The notes under the pieces are model-generated. The model was not told the DNA's origin and did not search any database. It was given only the letters and a program-made list of their open reading frames with translations. A DNA stretch of 54,679 bases from Mastigocoleus sp. MO_188.B34 (GTDB lineage Bacteria > Cyanobacteriota > Cyanobacteriia > Cyanobacteriales > Nostocaceae): contig NZ_JASJDK010000037.1 in assembly GCF_030065675.1 (NCBI RefSeq), positions 1 to 54,679 on the forward strand, read 5' to 3'. Made by a program: the position numbers and the translations under genes. Shown one piece after another: positions 1 through 10,800 of this stretch (its first letter is position 1; every line of letters begins with the position of its first letter).

Positions 1-97
1 CTATTTTGGCAAGAGAAGTGAATGCCGATTTTTGATTATCCACGACAAATGGTTGCGAATAATTTACCTTGTTATCACGTAAGTAGATTGTATTTGC

Positions 98-973
98 TTA
101 TATTAATTTTTCAAAATGAGAATTGCTGGTTCTTAAGCGGTCAACATTATCAGCACGAACCACATCTGGTCTTGCTGCTGGAATCCAGATTTCACATTCG
201 ATGTCGAGTGCTGCGTCGCGATTGAGCTTTCTTCCTTCAGGATAGTCAATGACGCTTTTGCCCATATTTTTTAGCTCTATCAGCTGGGCAATATCTATTC
301 CTTGGGGATTGAATAGGGTTCCTTGAGAATCTGCTGCTCCCACTAGGATTACTCCCTTAGCAGCAAGAAAACGAGCCGCGTGTTTGCCAACGGAACCAAA
401 GCCCTGAATAACGAGTCTGGCTTCTTTGAGTTCAAGATTACAAAATCTACTGGCTACCTCTGTCGAGATACTCAAACCAAAACCAGTAGCTCCGATTTCA
501 TCCATAGGAATACCGCCTATTTCCGGTGGTAATCCCACTGCACGACCAATTTCATCTTTGACCCAAGCCATGCAACATTCATCAGTACCCATGTCGGGAC
601 CGGGAATATACTCGGTAATTTCCTTAATAGCACGGGCAAAGGTACGAACTAATCGTTCCTTGTCTGACAAGGGTAGTTTCGGGTCAGATAAAATGGCTGA
701 TTTAGCACCCCCGTGAGGTAGCCCAGCAGCAGCGTTTTTCAGCGTCATAGATCGCGCCAGTCGAAATACTTCTTCAGTAGTAACATCAGGTGCTATGCGG
801 ATACCACCAATAGCTGGTCCACAAGCAACATTATCTACAACCAGAATCCCCTTTAAACCTGGTAAGGGCTCGTAAAGATGAATTATCTTGGCTGGTCCTA
901 GTTCATCAGTAAAACGAAAAGCATCTTCCCAGAGTCCTGGAAATAGATTATGGTGCGAGGTGTTATTGATCAT
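98..973 (-). pseudogene. Glu/Leu/Phe/Val dehydrogenase, 3'-truncated
   Basis: This looks like an NAD(P)-dependent amino-acid dehydrogenase of the glutamate dehydrogenase type, which interconverts an amino acid with its 2-oxoacid and ammonia. The substrate-binding half is present, with the glycine-rich lysine motif LPHGGAKSAI (Lys91) and GPDMGTDE. The start of the Rossmann domain (VIQGFGSVGKHAARFL) is also there. The protein is 291 residues, while the family usually has about 410-450. Family-like sequence stops after the stretch ending VRADNVDRL, and about a dozen unrelated residues follow before the stop. The last 100 or so residues, which carry the rest of the dinucleotide fold and the C-terminal helices, are missing. 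It lies 16 bp downstream of the leucine dehydrogenase gene and is probably the last gene of that operon. It is probably inactive, although a short functional variant cannot be excluded. Confidence 0.75.
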
Positions 974-989
974 TTCTTATGCTCTCTCC

Positions 990-2048
990 TCATTGGTTTA
1001 CTAATGGTCTATCGCATCCATCTTTAAGAAAACGTTGCTCTGCTAAACGCTTGGATGCTTGTAGTGTGGTTATGTTGTTATCCTCGGCAATCTTAAAAAC
1101 TTCCAGCAAAGTATCAGCAATTTTTCTTACTTTAGCCAAGGAGATATTTTGATCAATTCCCATCATTTCATCATAGACATTAATTAATCCCCCAGCATTA
1201 ATTACATAGTCCGGGCAATAAATGATTTTGTGCTCAGCCAGCATCCGACTATGTATTTCCTCATTTTCTAGTTGATTATTAGCAGAACCCGCTATGATTG
1301 CAACTTTAAGTCTGGGAATTTTCCAACTATTAATTATTCCTCCTAATGCACAAGGAGCAAAGATATCAACATCGAGGTCATAAATCTCACCTACATCTAC
1401 TATATGTACCTGATAAAGGCGATGTACCTCTTGCACCCTTGCGGTAATTGGATCGCTGGCAAAAACCTCTACTCCCTGCTCAGATAAGATTTGACAGAGG
1501 TTTTTTCCTACTTTACCAATTCCTTGAACTGCTACTTTTAAACCATGCAAATTTTTCTTGCCAAAATAAAAATTCATGGCTGCTTTCATACCACAAACAG
1601 TTCCGATAGCCGTAGCACGACCTGCACCTCCATATCTTTCTTGTAATCCGACAAGATAAAGTGTTTTTTCAAATATTTGGCGGACATTCTCTACAGAAAT
1701 ATTTAAATCCTCACCTGTAATAAAACGTCCCTTAAAAGTTTCTACAAAATCTCCGTAGGCTGCAAATAACTCCTGAGTTTTATGTTTTGGATCAGCAATA
1801 ATTACACCTTTGCCACCACCAGCAGGAATATTGGCACAAGCTGCTTTGTAAGTCATCGCCTGACTAAGACGGAGAACATCTTTTAAAGCCTCTTCCTCAC
1901 TACCATAGGGAAACAAACGTGTACCCCCCATCGCCGGACCAAGATTAGTATTATGAATGGCGATAATTGCTTTCAAACCTGATTTTTTGTCATGACAAAA
2001 GCTTACCTGCTCATGTCCCATTGTTTCGATTAGTTTAAAAACTTGCAT
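990..2048 (-). CDS. Leucine dehydrogenase-like (branched-chain amino-acid dehydrogenase)
   Basis: This is an NAD-dependent oxidative deaminase of the leucine/valine/phenylalanine dehydrogenase type. At 352 residues it has the usual length of the family. The substrate lysine (in MTYKAA, Lys68) and the catalytic lysine (in PAGGGKGVI, Lys80) sit at the same numbers as in classical leucine dehydrogenases. The nucleotide-binding motif VAVQGIGKVGKNL follows near residue 180. Cyanobacterial scytonemin clusters use a member of this family (ScyB) on tryptophan, so the substrate could be aromatic. None of the other scytonemin genes is visible here, and the neighbouring decarboxylase is not a ScyA-type enzyme. 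It lies between the aldehyde dehydrogenase gene (90 bp upstream) and the truncated dehydrogenase gene. Family assignment is firm; substrate is open. Confidence 0.9.
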   Translation of the reverse strand: MQVFKLIETMGHEQVSFCHDKKSGLKAIIAIHNTNLGPAMGGTRLFPYGSEEEALKDVLRLSQAMTYKAACANIPAGGGKGVIIADPKHKTQELFAAYGDFVETFKGRFITGEDLNISVENVRQIFEKTLYLVGLQERYGGAGRATAIGTVCGMKAAMNFYFGKKNLHGLKVAVQGIGKVGKNLCQILSEQGVEVFASDPITARVQEVHRLYQVHIVDVGEIYDLDVDIFAPCALGGIINSWKIPRLKVAIIAGSANNQLENEEIHSRMLAEHKIIYCPDYVINAGGLINVYDEMMGIDQNISLAKVRKIADTLLEVFKIAEDNNITTLQASKRLAEQRFLKDGCDRPLVNQ

Positions 2049-2138
2049 TGAGTATGTCCTCTAATGATTGGGTAGAGATGCGTAAAATGCAGGCTCATTT
2101 TGCATCTCTACACAGTATTCATTCTTAGTTATTATTGG

Positions 2139-3611
2139 CTAGAGTCTAATGGTTACAGTTTTTACTTCTGTGTATTCTTCAAGTCCGTACTCACCTAACT
2201 CACGACCAATACCAGACTGTTTGAAACCACCAAAGGGTGCTGCTGGATCTAGAGCATCGTAGCAGTTGATCCAGATAGTGCCGGCACGGACGTTATTGGC
2301 GATCGCCAGAGCTTTGCTAATGTCTTTAGTCCACACACCTGCTGCCAGACCGTACATAGTAGCATTGGCTCGTTTAATTACCTCGTCTAAGTTCTTGAAT
2401 TTGATAATGCTCATCACCGGACCAAAGATTTCTTCTTGGGCGATTTTCATATGGTCTTGGACATTAGCGAATACCGTTGGTTGAATAAAGAAGCCGCGAT
2501 CGCCAATTGTGTGACCGCCATAAAGCAGGTGAGCACCTTCCCGCATACCCAACTCAATGTAGTGCATCACTTTATCCAATTGAGTCTGACTCACCTGCGG
2601 TCCTTGCTCGGTTTTGGGGTCAAAGGGGTCACCAACGATTCGCCGTTGCGCCCGTTCGACGCTCTTAGCAACAAACTCGTCGTAGCATTTTTCCTCCACG
2701 AACAACCGAGAACCTGCTGTACAGCACTGCCCTTGGTTAAAGAACAGGGCAAAATGTGCCCCTTCAATTGCTGCATTCATATTTGCATCAGCAAAGATAA
2801 TGTTGGGGCTTTTTCCACCTAATTCCAAGGTGACGCGCTTAAGGTTGGTTTGGGCTGCGGCTTCCATAATTAGATGTCCCACTTCGGTTGACCCTGTGAA
2901 AGCAACTTTATCAATGTCCCCGTGGCGAGCAATCGCTATGCCAGCAGTGGAACCGTAACCAGGCAAAATATTAACAACACCGGGAGGAAAACCAGCTTCA
3001 ATAATCAACTCACCAACTCGGAGAGCAGTTAATGGGGTGTGGGCAGATGGTTTGAGTACAACCGTGTTACCTGTTGCCAAAGCTGGTGCTAACTTCCATG
3101 CCTGTAACAGTATTGGGAAGTTCCAGGGTATAATCTGACCAATGACACCGATGGGTTCATGCCGCGTGTAAGAGAAAAATGGTCCATTGATCGGAATTGT
3201 CTTACCCTGAATCTTATCTGCCCAACCAGCATAGTAGCGATAACAGGCAATTGTGAGTGGCAAATCTGTATGACTCGATTCCTTCAAGGGCTTACCGTTA
3301 TCGAGGGTTTCGAGTTGGGCAAGTTCATCAGCATGAGCTTCGATTAAGTCTGCTAGCTTGTAGAGCAATTTGCCCCGCTCCGATGCGGACATTTTTGGCC
3401 AATCCCCTTCTTTGAAAGCAGTCCTAGCCACTTTGACTGCCTTATCAACGTCAACTGCATCGGCTTGGGCGACTTGGCAAATGACCTCACCATTAGCAGG
3501 ATTTATAGTTTCAAAGGTGCGTCCCGAAGTACTATCGACCCATTCATTGTTAATTAGTAGCTTTGTTGCATGAATTTGGATAGGCAGTTTAGATGTAGTT
3601 GCTATAGCCAT
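2139..3611 (-). CDS. NAD(P)-dependent aldehyde dehydrogenase
   Basis: This is an aldehyde dehydrogenase of the ALDH1/2-betaine aldehyde dehydrogenase type, oxidising an aldehyde to the carboxylate in the cytosol. It is 490 residues and complete. It shows IPWNFP in the cofactor site, the FTGSTEVG Rossmann turn, the LELGGKSP motif with the general-base Glu, and the nucleophile motif [11 protein letters not shown] near residues 293-303, where the second Cys aligns with the catalytic one. The C-terminal [15 protein letters not shown] motif is intact. It sits 111 bp downstream of a 2-oxoacid decarboxylase gene, so its substrate is probably the aldehyde made by that enzyme. Which aldehyde cannot be read from the sequence. 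Confidence 0.93.
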   Translation of the reverse strand: MAIATTSKLPIQIHATKLLINNEWVDSTSGRTFETINPANGEVICQVAQADAVDVDKAVKVARTAFKEGDWPKMSASERGKLLYKLADLIEAHADELAQLETLDNGKPLKESSHTDLPLTIACYRYYAGWADKIQGKTIPINGPFFSYTRHEPIGVIGQIIPWNFPILLQAWKLAPALATGNTVVLKPSAHTPLTALRVGELIIEAGFPPGVVNILPGYGSTAGIAIARHGDIDKVAFTGSTEVGHLIMEAAAQTNLKRVTLELGGKSPNIIFADANMNAAIEGAHFALFFNQGQCCTAGSRLFVEEKCYDEFVAKSVERAQRRIVGDPFDPKTEQGPQVSQTQLDKVMHYIELGMREGAHLLYGGHTIGDRGFFIQPTVFANVQDHMKIAQEEIFGPVMSIIKFKNLDEVIKRANATMYGLAAGVWTKDISKALAIANNVRAGTIWINCYDALDPAAPFGGFKQSGIGRELGEYGLEEYTEVKTVTIRL

Positions 3612-3722
3612 AATCTCTTCCTCAATTTCTGATAAAGGAATTTTTTAGGGATAATTTTTCTTACTAAATGCGGATGGGATACTAGAAAATAGACAATTCT
3701 TCTTTTATCTTTGATCTGTTAA

Positions 3723-5384
3723 TTAACCCTTCAGTGTCTTAGCGAACAAAGCACTCAACCGTTGTAAAGCCGGAGAGAGATCGTCAGGTGAAATCCGAAC
3801 ATCAAGGACACTAAAAGTCTTACTTGCTCGTGCTATGGGTAAAGCTTGCTGTAGTTGTTCACCAGTGTCGATCGCAAAACCACTACCGCCCACTACCTGA
3901 GCAAACTTAGCGTAATCCATCTGGGGTATATAGACAAAGTTCGCTTGCTTGTGTCCCATCGCCCGTAAAGTGGCAAATGCACCATTGTTAATCACAATTA
4001 CGATTGGCTTAAGTCCCAAGCGTTTTACTGTCAGTAATTCCATTCCTGTCATTTGAAACCCACCGTCGCCGACTAAGGCGATCGCCCGTCGGAAAGGATC
4101 GGCTAATTGGGCACCAATAACACCAGGAATACCAAACCCCATGCTGGCATAGAAACCAGAGGATAAAAATGAACTTCCCCCTCGGGTTTGAATATCATCA
4201 GCAGCAAATAGGACATCCCCCACATCCGTTACTAGCAAAGTATTGCTGTCAATAAACTGATTAAGTTCGTACAGCAGACCGCTCATAGAAATTTTCCCTG
4301 GAGACGGAGCTACCCGTGATTTCATTCTGGTGATCGCAGAAGAATTTTTGTTGGGTAAATTACAACTGTTGGACAGAGTATTAATGAAGTCTTCAAACCT
4401 TATATGGGGATATTCGTGATGCTTGACAGCAAGGCGTTCCGAGGTGGCGTATACTGCACAACTGGGATTTAGGTGGGCGGTAAACATACCCAAGTTCAGG
4501 TCAGTCATAAACACACCCAGCATCAGTAGACAATCTGATTCTTCCACCGTATTACGGACATAGGGGTCCCCTGCTTCACCATTGTAAATACCGATGTATT
4601 GGGGATGTGCTTCTGGAAACACTGATTTTCCCAAAATGGTAGAACAGACAGGCACTCTTAATTTTTCTGCTAATGCTATGATTTGTGGCTGCAAGCCGAA
4701 GCGCTGAACTTCAGTCCCAACAAGAATTACTGGCGATTTGGCTTGATTAACCATTGTTAATATTTCCGCCAAGGCTTCTTCTAGAGTATTTGCATCGGTA
4801 CACTTGATTGGTGGCGAATGGTATTCTACCTCTTCAATCTCCGCATACGCTAGATCGCGGGGAATTTCTAGGTAGACAGGACGCTTGAAAGTCATTGCGT
4901 AATCTAGGGCACGATGAATTTTCAGATCTGCAGTTCTGGGGTCATTCAATGTCGTTGAATATACTGTGACTTCTTCATAAATGCGTCTTTGGGTATCAAA
5001 TGTTTTCACCTTGTGGTGCAGCAAGTCATGGTGCTGTCGTTCTCTCATCCCTGGTGCACCGCTTAAGATCACAACTGGTGATTTTTCGGCATATGCACCT
5101 GCTATGGAATTGACCATGTTTAATCCACCCACACCGTAGGTAACTACCGCTAAACCTAAACCGCGAATACGAGAATATGCATCAGCAGCAAAACCAACAC
5201 TGGGTTCATGGGTCATGACAATGGGTGTAATTTTGCTCGCTGTTAGGGCGTCGTAGAGCGTTAAAGCAAAATCACCAGGAATACCAAAAGCATGTTGTAT
5301 GCCCTGTTCATGTAAGATTTTAAATATATGTGGTGCTAGTTGGGGCACTTTATTCACCTCCCCCGAAGAGTTAGTTACACACAA
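3723..5384 (-). CDS. ThDP-dependent 2-oxoacid decarboxylase (indolepyruvate/pyruvate decarboxylase type)
   Basis: This thiamine-diphosphate enzyme should decarboxylate a 2-oxoacid to an aldehyde. It is 553 residues, the normal length for indolepyruvate and pyruvate decarboxylases. The N-terminal Pyr domain carries the Asp of IPGDF (Asp38), the cofactor-activating Glu of THEPSVGFAADAY (Glu60) and the paired active-site histidines of LLHH (His123-124). These histidines separate this group from acetolactate synthases. The C-terminal PP domain has GDGGFQ followed about 27 residues on by NN, the metal-diphosphate motif. It is the first gene of a four-gene minus-strand run. With the downstream dehydrogenases it could form an Ehrlich-type or indole-acetate-type route. 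The substrate (branched-chain, phenyl- or indolepyruvate) cannot be told from motifs. Confidence 0.88.
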   Translation of the reverse strand: MCVTNSSGEVNKVPQLAPHIFKILHEQGIQHAFGIPGDFALTLYDALTASKITPIVMTHEPSVGFAADAYSRIRGLGLAVVTYGVGGLNMVNSIAGAYAEKSPVVILSGAPGMRERQHHDLLHHKVKTFDTQRRIYEEVTVYSTTLNDPRTADLKIHRALDYAMTFKRPVYLEIPRDLAYAEIEEVEYHSPPIKCTDANTLEEALAEILTMVNQAKSPVILVGTEVQRFGLQPQIIALAEKLRVPVCSTILGKSVFPEAHPQYIGIYNGEAGDPYVRNTVEESDCLLMLGVFMTDLNLGMFTAHLNPSCAVYATSERLAVKHHEYPHIRFEDFINTLSNSCNLPNKNSSAITRMKSRVAPSPGKISMSGLLYELNQFIDSNTLLVTDVGDVLFAADDIQTRGGSSFLSSGFYASMGFGIPGVIGAQLADPFRRAIALVGDGGFQMTGMELLTVKRLGLKPIVIVINNGAFATLRAMGHKQANFVYIPQMDYAKFAQVVGGSGFAIDTGEQLQQALPIARASKTFSVLDVRISPDDLSPALQRLSALFAKTLKG

Positions 5385-6078
5385 TCGCAGCTTAAACTCT
5401 TCAAAGGCAATAAACTTGACTGAAAAGTGCGATCATGACAAGACTAACTTCAAAAGACTTAAACTTTTTGTCAGTAGATAATCTTAAGGGCGATTATCCT
5501 AATACCGATAATTTGATCTTAACTTTTAACTAAGATTCTTTACTTCTATTCTGAACTAATTAAAAGCAAAAGTACTTATTTTGACAAAAAAAATAACCTT
5601 TATGCTTGGGGATCGATTTGCAACTGGTTATTTGGATGAAATTGCCCACGGCATCGTAGAATCATCAAACGGCAACAAGATGATACCTAGACGCACTTTC
5701 TGTAGTAGCGAAGATACCTTATTCCACCAAAAGAACCACCTTGTTTGCGAGATGCAATCAGAATGATTGCCTCACGCTTGTGGCTTTTTAACTGAACCGT
5801 ATTGGGCTTAAACCCGCATTTCTCACAAATAGTAGAATCGCCAACGGTAAAAGCCTTGCAGAACAAGGGTTTCGACGCAGTGCATAGCCTGAGCAAAAAA
5901 CGACAGTGTGTTATTCCTTATTGACTTAAGATCATCATCAATTATGCGTTAGTAAAATAACAAATTAAATAGCACATTTTGAAGGTTAATTAATGAGTAA
6001 AATATCAATTTAAAAGGAATAAAAAGTCAAGTTTTTGCTAAAATGAGAAATTAATATAATCCAAGTTTTGTCAAAATT
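5385..6078. other. Intergenic region upstream of the decarboxylase operon, with decayed sequence
   Basis: The first 200 bases should hold the promoter of the minus-strand decarboxylase operon; no clear operator is visible. From about 5580 to 5900 both strands show short open frames. One on the minus strand (5687-5896) has a single CxxC pair (ICEKCGF) that could be a zinc-ribbon scrap of a transposase. Neither is convincing as a gene, and the stretch probably belongs to the mobile-element debris that continues to the right. Confidence 0.4.
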
Positions 6079-6294
6079 ATGCCTTCAATTACTAACGAAA
6101 AATTCAACAATAAACTAAATTTTGGAAAAGTTAAAGGGAAAGAGGTAATTGCTAATTTTGACGGAGGTAAAATCACCTCAAATGCTGGAATTGTGTTAAT
6201 GGTAGAATTAGATAAGAAGTTGAAAATTACAGTTCAATTTGCTGAATATTTTCAAGACCACCGAAATTCATCTTATGTAGATTATTCAAAGTAA
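6079..6294 (+). pseudogene. IS1380-type transposase, N-terminal fragment
   Basis: The 71 residues resemble the beginning of an IS1380-family (DDE) transposase, with the typical opening that ends in ITSNAGIVLMVELDKKL and FQDHRNSSYVDYS. A full transposase would continue for over 350 residues. Here the frame stops right after that motif, and the downstream 500 bases do not restore it. It is a dead remnant. It marks the left end of the transposon debris beside the radical SAM cluster. Confidence 0.7.
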
Positions 6295-6831
6295 AGCTGG
6301 TTTTAGTTTATTAACTTCACCCAAGGTCGATTTACTTTTTTTTAACCATATGTCTCTACTTAATCAATTTTTAATTATATTTTTTAGATTATGACAAACT
6401 CCGGCGCATTTAATAATTTTAATTCTAGATGCTTGATATCACGCACCTGCGTCCACACCCCTTATAAATAAATATTTAGAAAAGCATTGATTTAAAATTC
6501 CCTAATACAAATTTGGGTAGTTCGGGATAGTCTAAGGACTTTAAACAAAGCAATTATATATGCCGGCTTCTGTCCCTGAAAATACTTTTTCAACCAATAA
6601 GATATTTTGCACTTTGGGAGACACGGCAAGCCATTCGCAAGCGCGTCAAGAAGGAAGACGTGCAACAACTAGGAATCTGTGTGTGCCATGCATAGTAAAA
6701 CTTTTGTCCCTTCTATGAATGTCATTTAAGTGTAGACGCAAGTGAAACTACAAATTCCTACCAGCTGGGGTAGACGCTATATGAACGGTTAAGTAGGTGG
6801 GCGGAAAAATTTACAAGTATGTAACGAAGTA
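6295..6831. other. Gene-free spacer between IS remnants
   Basis: No open frame of credible quality is seen on either strand. The stretch is AT-rich on the left and mixed on the right. It probably represents flanks and decayed interiors of the neighbouring insertion sequences. I could not find matching terminal inverted repeats. Confidence 0.4.
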
Positions 6832-7550
6832 TTAACCGGAAAAATTAGAGTTAAATTTTACACGTTTCGTACTGTAATTTCCTCTTCCTGCCCGAGTTTT
6901 AACTCCGTCAATTACGGCATAAGCAAGGTCTAATTCATCATCAAACATCCGTCCCGATATTTCGTCCTTTTTAAGATGTTGCCATTCCAATTCGATTGGG
7001 TTCATCTCAGAACAATACTTGGGTAAAAAGAAGATGTACAAACCCATCTGCTCCCACTTTGACCATAACTGCTGAACTTCTTTACATCGATGTATGGGAC
7101 TGTTGTCTTGTACTATTATTCTGGTACGCCCACTCTTGTGAGCATCGATAGCTTCTTGCTCCATCATGTGGATATAAGATTTACGATTAACACCACCAAT
7201 AACTAAACCGTAAACAAAACTGATTAAGGGTTGAAGAAAACCGATAATACTTAACCTTCGACCACGACGTTTGCTTTGTTCTAAACGCTTTTGCTCACCT
7301 TGAAAGTAATATGTGTAACTAGGTTCACTCCACATACAAAATCCCGATTCATCAAGGTATTTCAAGTCTATTTCCCCAGTCGCAGCGGCCAGTTCTAACA
7401 TATCCAGGTCTGCTTGTTTGCTCAATCGTACTATTGGGTCTTGCTTTCCTTTATGGCTTTTTCTGGTTCGTTTCCAAGTGACCCCCTTTTTTTGAGTACC
7501 CGTCTTAATCTGTCAGAACTCAGTTTGATCTGGCGATGCTTGCGCAATGC
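6832..7550 (-). pseudogene. IS630-type transposase, 5'-truncated and frameshifted
   Basis: The C-terminal 197 residues form the DDE domain of an IS630/Tc1-type transposase: YLDESGF with the first Asp, VQDNSPIHR with the second, and NPIELEWQHLKKDE with the final Glu. The same frame is open upstream through a Lys/Arg-rich stretch (KKGVTWKRTRKSHKGK). Further upstream the homologous sequence (HRQIKLSSDRLRRVLK) is in another frame, and the switch falls on a run of seven A (minus strand, 7487-7493). IS630 elements often place a frameshift between two such frames, so this may be an original feature. The N-terminal DNA-binding helices are lost: homology ends at about 7550 beside a GC-rich short palindromic repeat. 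No function expected. Confidence 0.75.
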
Positions 7551-7640
7551 GCTGCGCTAGCTGCGCTTATCGCTATGTAGTTTTTGAGCAAGTTGACGAC
7601 TATTGTACGTTCGTGACTCTTTTTCAAGACATTCTTCTAG

Positions 7641-7845
7641 CGGGACTTAGACATTTTTTCCTCAAAAAACAGCCTCAAAGCTTTATAAATCAATGGTTTC
7701 ACATCGAATTAGTTGTTTTCTTGATATATCTAGGTTATGGCTAACGCCACGCCTTGCTAAGAGCGATTTTTAGGGTTTTGAAGTTAATCCCTTGTCATGA
7801 CTAGCTTTGAGGCTTTTTCCTGCTTGTTTTTTGTCTAAGTCCCGA
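7641..7845 (+). mobile_element. MITE copy 1 (TIR about 14 bp, TA-flanked)
   Basis: This 205-bp non-coding element has terminal inverted repeats reading GCGGGACTTAGACA at the left and its near-complement at the right (TGTCTAAGTCCCGA). TA lies outside each end, as expected for Tc1/IS630-type insertion. Inner arms (GCCTCAAAGCT and AGCTTTGAGGC) also pair, so the whole unit can fold into a long hairpin. A second copy in the same orientation lies at 18559-18764 and a third, inverted and divergent, at about 21561. The right end stops 6 bp from the stop codon of the M4 protease gene, so it could also serve as that gene's transcript end. Confidence 0.85.
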
Positions 7846-7851
7846 TAAGAA

Positions 7852-10800
7852 TTAGAAGCAGTTACGAAGAGTTCCAACCATAACGGCGATTGTCACCAAA
7901 ATGACTATGCAGATGAGAGCCCCGATAAGTTGTGGCGCAGTCACACCCAGCAATAATGCGATCGCTAGGATCAGGGCGCCGCTCCCTGCACCTGCGATAA
8001 AGGCTCGCAACAAACGGCAAAACTTGGGTTGAAATTGAATGACCCAGGTACAGACTACTACTGCCAGGAAGACGGCAATCGCTGCAACTGTGACCCAGTT
8101 ACTCAGAATGCCGAGTGCAACAATGAACACTGCCAGCAACACCGTGCTGATGATTGCTAATGTCCGGCAAAGCCGTACTTTCTGCCATTCACCAGTCGGT
8201 GATGCCACAACCTGACTGGAATCACCACCGAAAACATCGACGCGCTTGGCGATTTGTCCAATATACCGATTGAATACAGAGTACCAACGGTTATCTGCGG
8301 GGATAGCTTCTTGAATCCAGCGGAACACAGAAAGCTGTCGTTCCTCTTGAGGGAGCAGTATTTCCTTGGGTTGTACGGGGATTGTGAGTTGGAATGCCCC
8401 CAAGACGCTCCGCCATTCGATATCTGTCAGCGCAATTGCTGCTACACTCGGATTCGTCATGATTCGGGGCGGCTCTGGAGGACGCTTGCCGAAGGCGTTT
8501 GTCACTTGCCGAACAACAATGTTAAAGACCTGACCTTGATCTAGCCTTTCGGGGAGATCGACAGATAAAAGACCGACGTAGTTGACATCTGCACTGGCTG
8601 GAATCGGAACATAGGTAATACCACCAGTACGGCATTGCAGGGTGTGAGAGTCAACTTGTTCCAGCCGATGGGTCGTGTACATCCTGTCAGCCATTGCCAG
8701 GACATCGGCGACGTTAACCGCAGGTAGATAAATACTCGCAAAGCTTCCGCTCGGTGTGTTTCCCCAATCGATCATCAGCTCGTCAGGTATCTGACCCGAT
8801 TGCAGTGCAGTCGCTGGTGTTGATCGGATTTCAAAGGTGCTCACCGCTTGGGCGGAACCGACGGGGTTCCATGCTATATTGCGCTGCGCGAGTTTGTCCC
8901 AGTTCGAGGGATCTTTTCCGACTGGAATTTCAATCGGGTCGAACGCAATCTCTGCAATCAGACACTGATGCCCATTGCGGATAATCGCTTCCTGGATGGA
9001 TAGCGGCGCGTCGGCAGGGCTAAAAGGACCATCTTCATTCCCTGCCGCCACGTTAATGGGGAGAACAGTATTAGGATCCCCATTTGGCTTGAACGGCTGA
9101 TTGGTATCCAGCCAGCAGCCAAAGAATGTGTCAACCTCAGATCCATCTGAGTTTGGGGTTATACTCTGGACATTGCCGAAGACATTGCCGGAACCATCCG
9201 TCCGAAAGTCCTCCTGATCAATCATACTTGTGCTTGCAGTGTCAACACGCGGCAAGGCAAAGCATGGGATCGTGACATAGTCGTTCCCCTGAATCCCAGC
9301 CAGAGCAATTTTCTGCCCATGATACACACCATCAGACCAGAACCGATAGCTGCCAGTCATCGGGTAATCGTTGCCAGGGGGTATGTCGTAAGCAGCGTTG
9401 GTTGACTGGGTACTGAGTAAGCGGAAGAAAACCCGTACATTATCCGCACCGATAGTGCCGATATAGTGTACTTTGGCAAGTGCAAAGTTAAAGACTTTAT
9501 TGCCACTGCTGTCCGTTGGTTGGAGGTAGAGCGAGGATGCTGCCTGATCGGTTGACAGATCATCGAATGCCTGTCCGCCAGCCACACCCTCTCCATCTGT
9601 CAGTGCTTTCATAACCTCCTGGATGAAACGCGGAGCATCTGAGGCATCGCTGCCCATCGTCACACCAAATTTTGTTTCACCTGCTCTGACCACAAATATG
9701 CGTAGATCGACACTTAGATACGGCGGATCTCCGTGCAGGATAAATGGGTTGGGCTGCTTAATCAGTTGGAGCTGCGCCCAGGCGGAGAGGGAAAGGCTGG
9801 GGATTTCCCCATTCAGCGTGAGTAACTTAGTATCCTCTTCAAAGTCAAATGCATCATTAGTCAGACCAAAATCGAGGTCGTAGTGGAAAGTAAACCGCTG
9901 TTCTTCCGGCCCGTAGCCACCGCTATCTGACGTGTTGCCTGTACAGTTAATCGTCATGCCAACTGTCGGTGAGGGCACATCCAAAGTCAAAGCAGATCCA
10001 GTAATCCCTATTTCTGCTGCGGTGAACCCATCAACCACAACTCGGAAAGCATCAGGGACAACGGCACTACCAGCAGCGCGGCGAGCATTGATTTCGTCCT
10101 CTCCGAGGGTGCTGCGTTCTACGATGAAGCGCATACCCAGGTCGGGTCCGATGCCAACGGCGTGGAAGGCTGTCTTGACAGTGAGCAAGTAGTTTAGGTT
10201 CGCAGGATACAGATCCTTGCAGGCTTCGATGAAGGCGAGGCGGAAGTCGGTAAAATCCGATGTATTGCTGAGTAGTCCGGTCGAGATGACACGATATAGC
10301 ATCTGTTCGACAGGCCCGACACCGATACCCGTGACCGTAACCCCAGACAGGCGATGGGTTCCGCCGTTAATCATCAAATAGACGGCGTGGGTGATGATTG
10401 GGCAGTTGATGTGTACGCCGTGGTAGTCCTTTTCGCCCGTATATCGGATGCTGTAGTGATCAGGAAAGTAACCGTTTACTGCACTGTCGTATTTTGTGTC
10501 ATCACTGGTGGCATTGTACTGAACGACACCAGCCGCGTCTCGACTGGGATCTGCCATGTTGCGACCTCGATGAGTGGGCAGAACACACTGTTCGCCAGTT
10601 TGCCACGGCTCATCATCATCAGCCGGATGATTCAAGGCAATGAAAACCCCGAAAAGGTCGGCAATTGCCTCATTCAAAGCACCAGTTTCTCCATCATAGG
10701 TCTGGACTATGTTGAAGCCTGTATTGACCCCATGGGTGAGTTCATGCCCGGTTACATCCAGAACAGTGAAGAAGTCGAAATCAGCAGCGTCACCATCACC

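Noticed and set aside
426-716. 96-codon plus-strand open frame
   Set aside because: It lies opposite the glutamate-dehydrogenase-like gene, whose family motifs are clear, so it is a shadow frame.
3723-5384. ScyA of the scytonemin pathway
   Set aside because: ScyA is acetolactate-synthase-like; this protein has the decarboxylase LLHH motif and about 550 residues, and no other scytonemin genes are near.
7547-7744. 65-codon plus-strand frame near MITE copy 1
   Set aside because: It runs across the MITE boundary and its interior palindrome, has no ribosome site, and its counterpart in copy 2 is not preserved.
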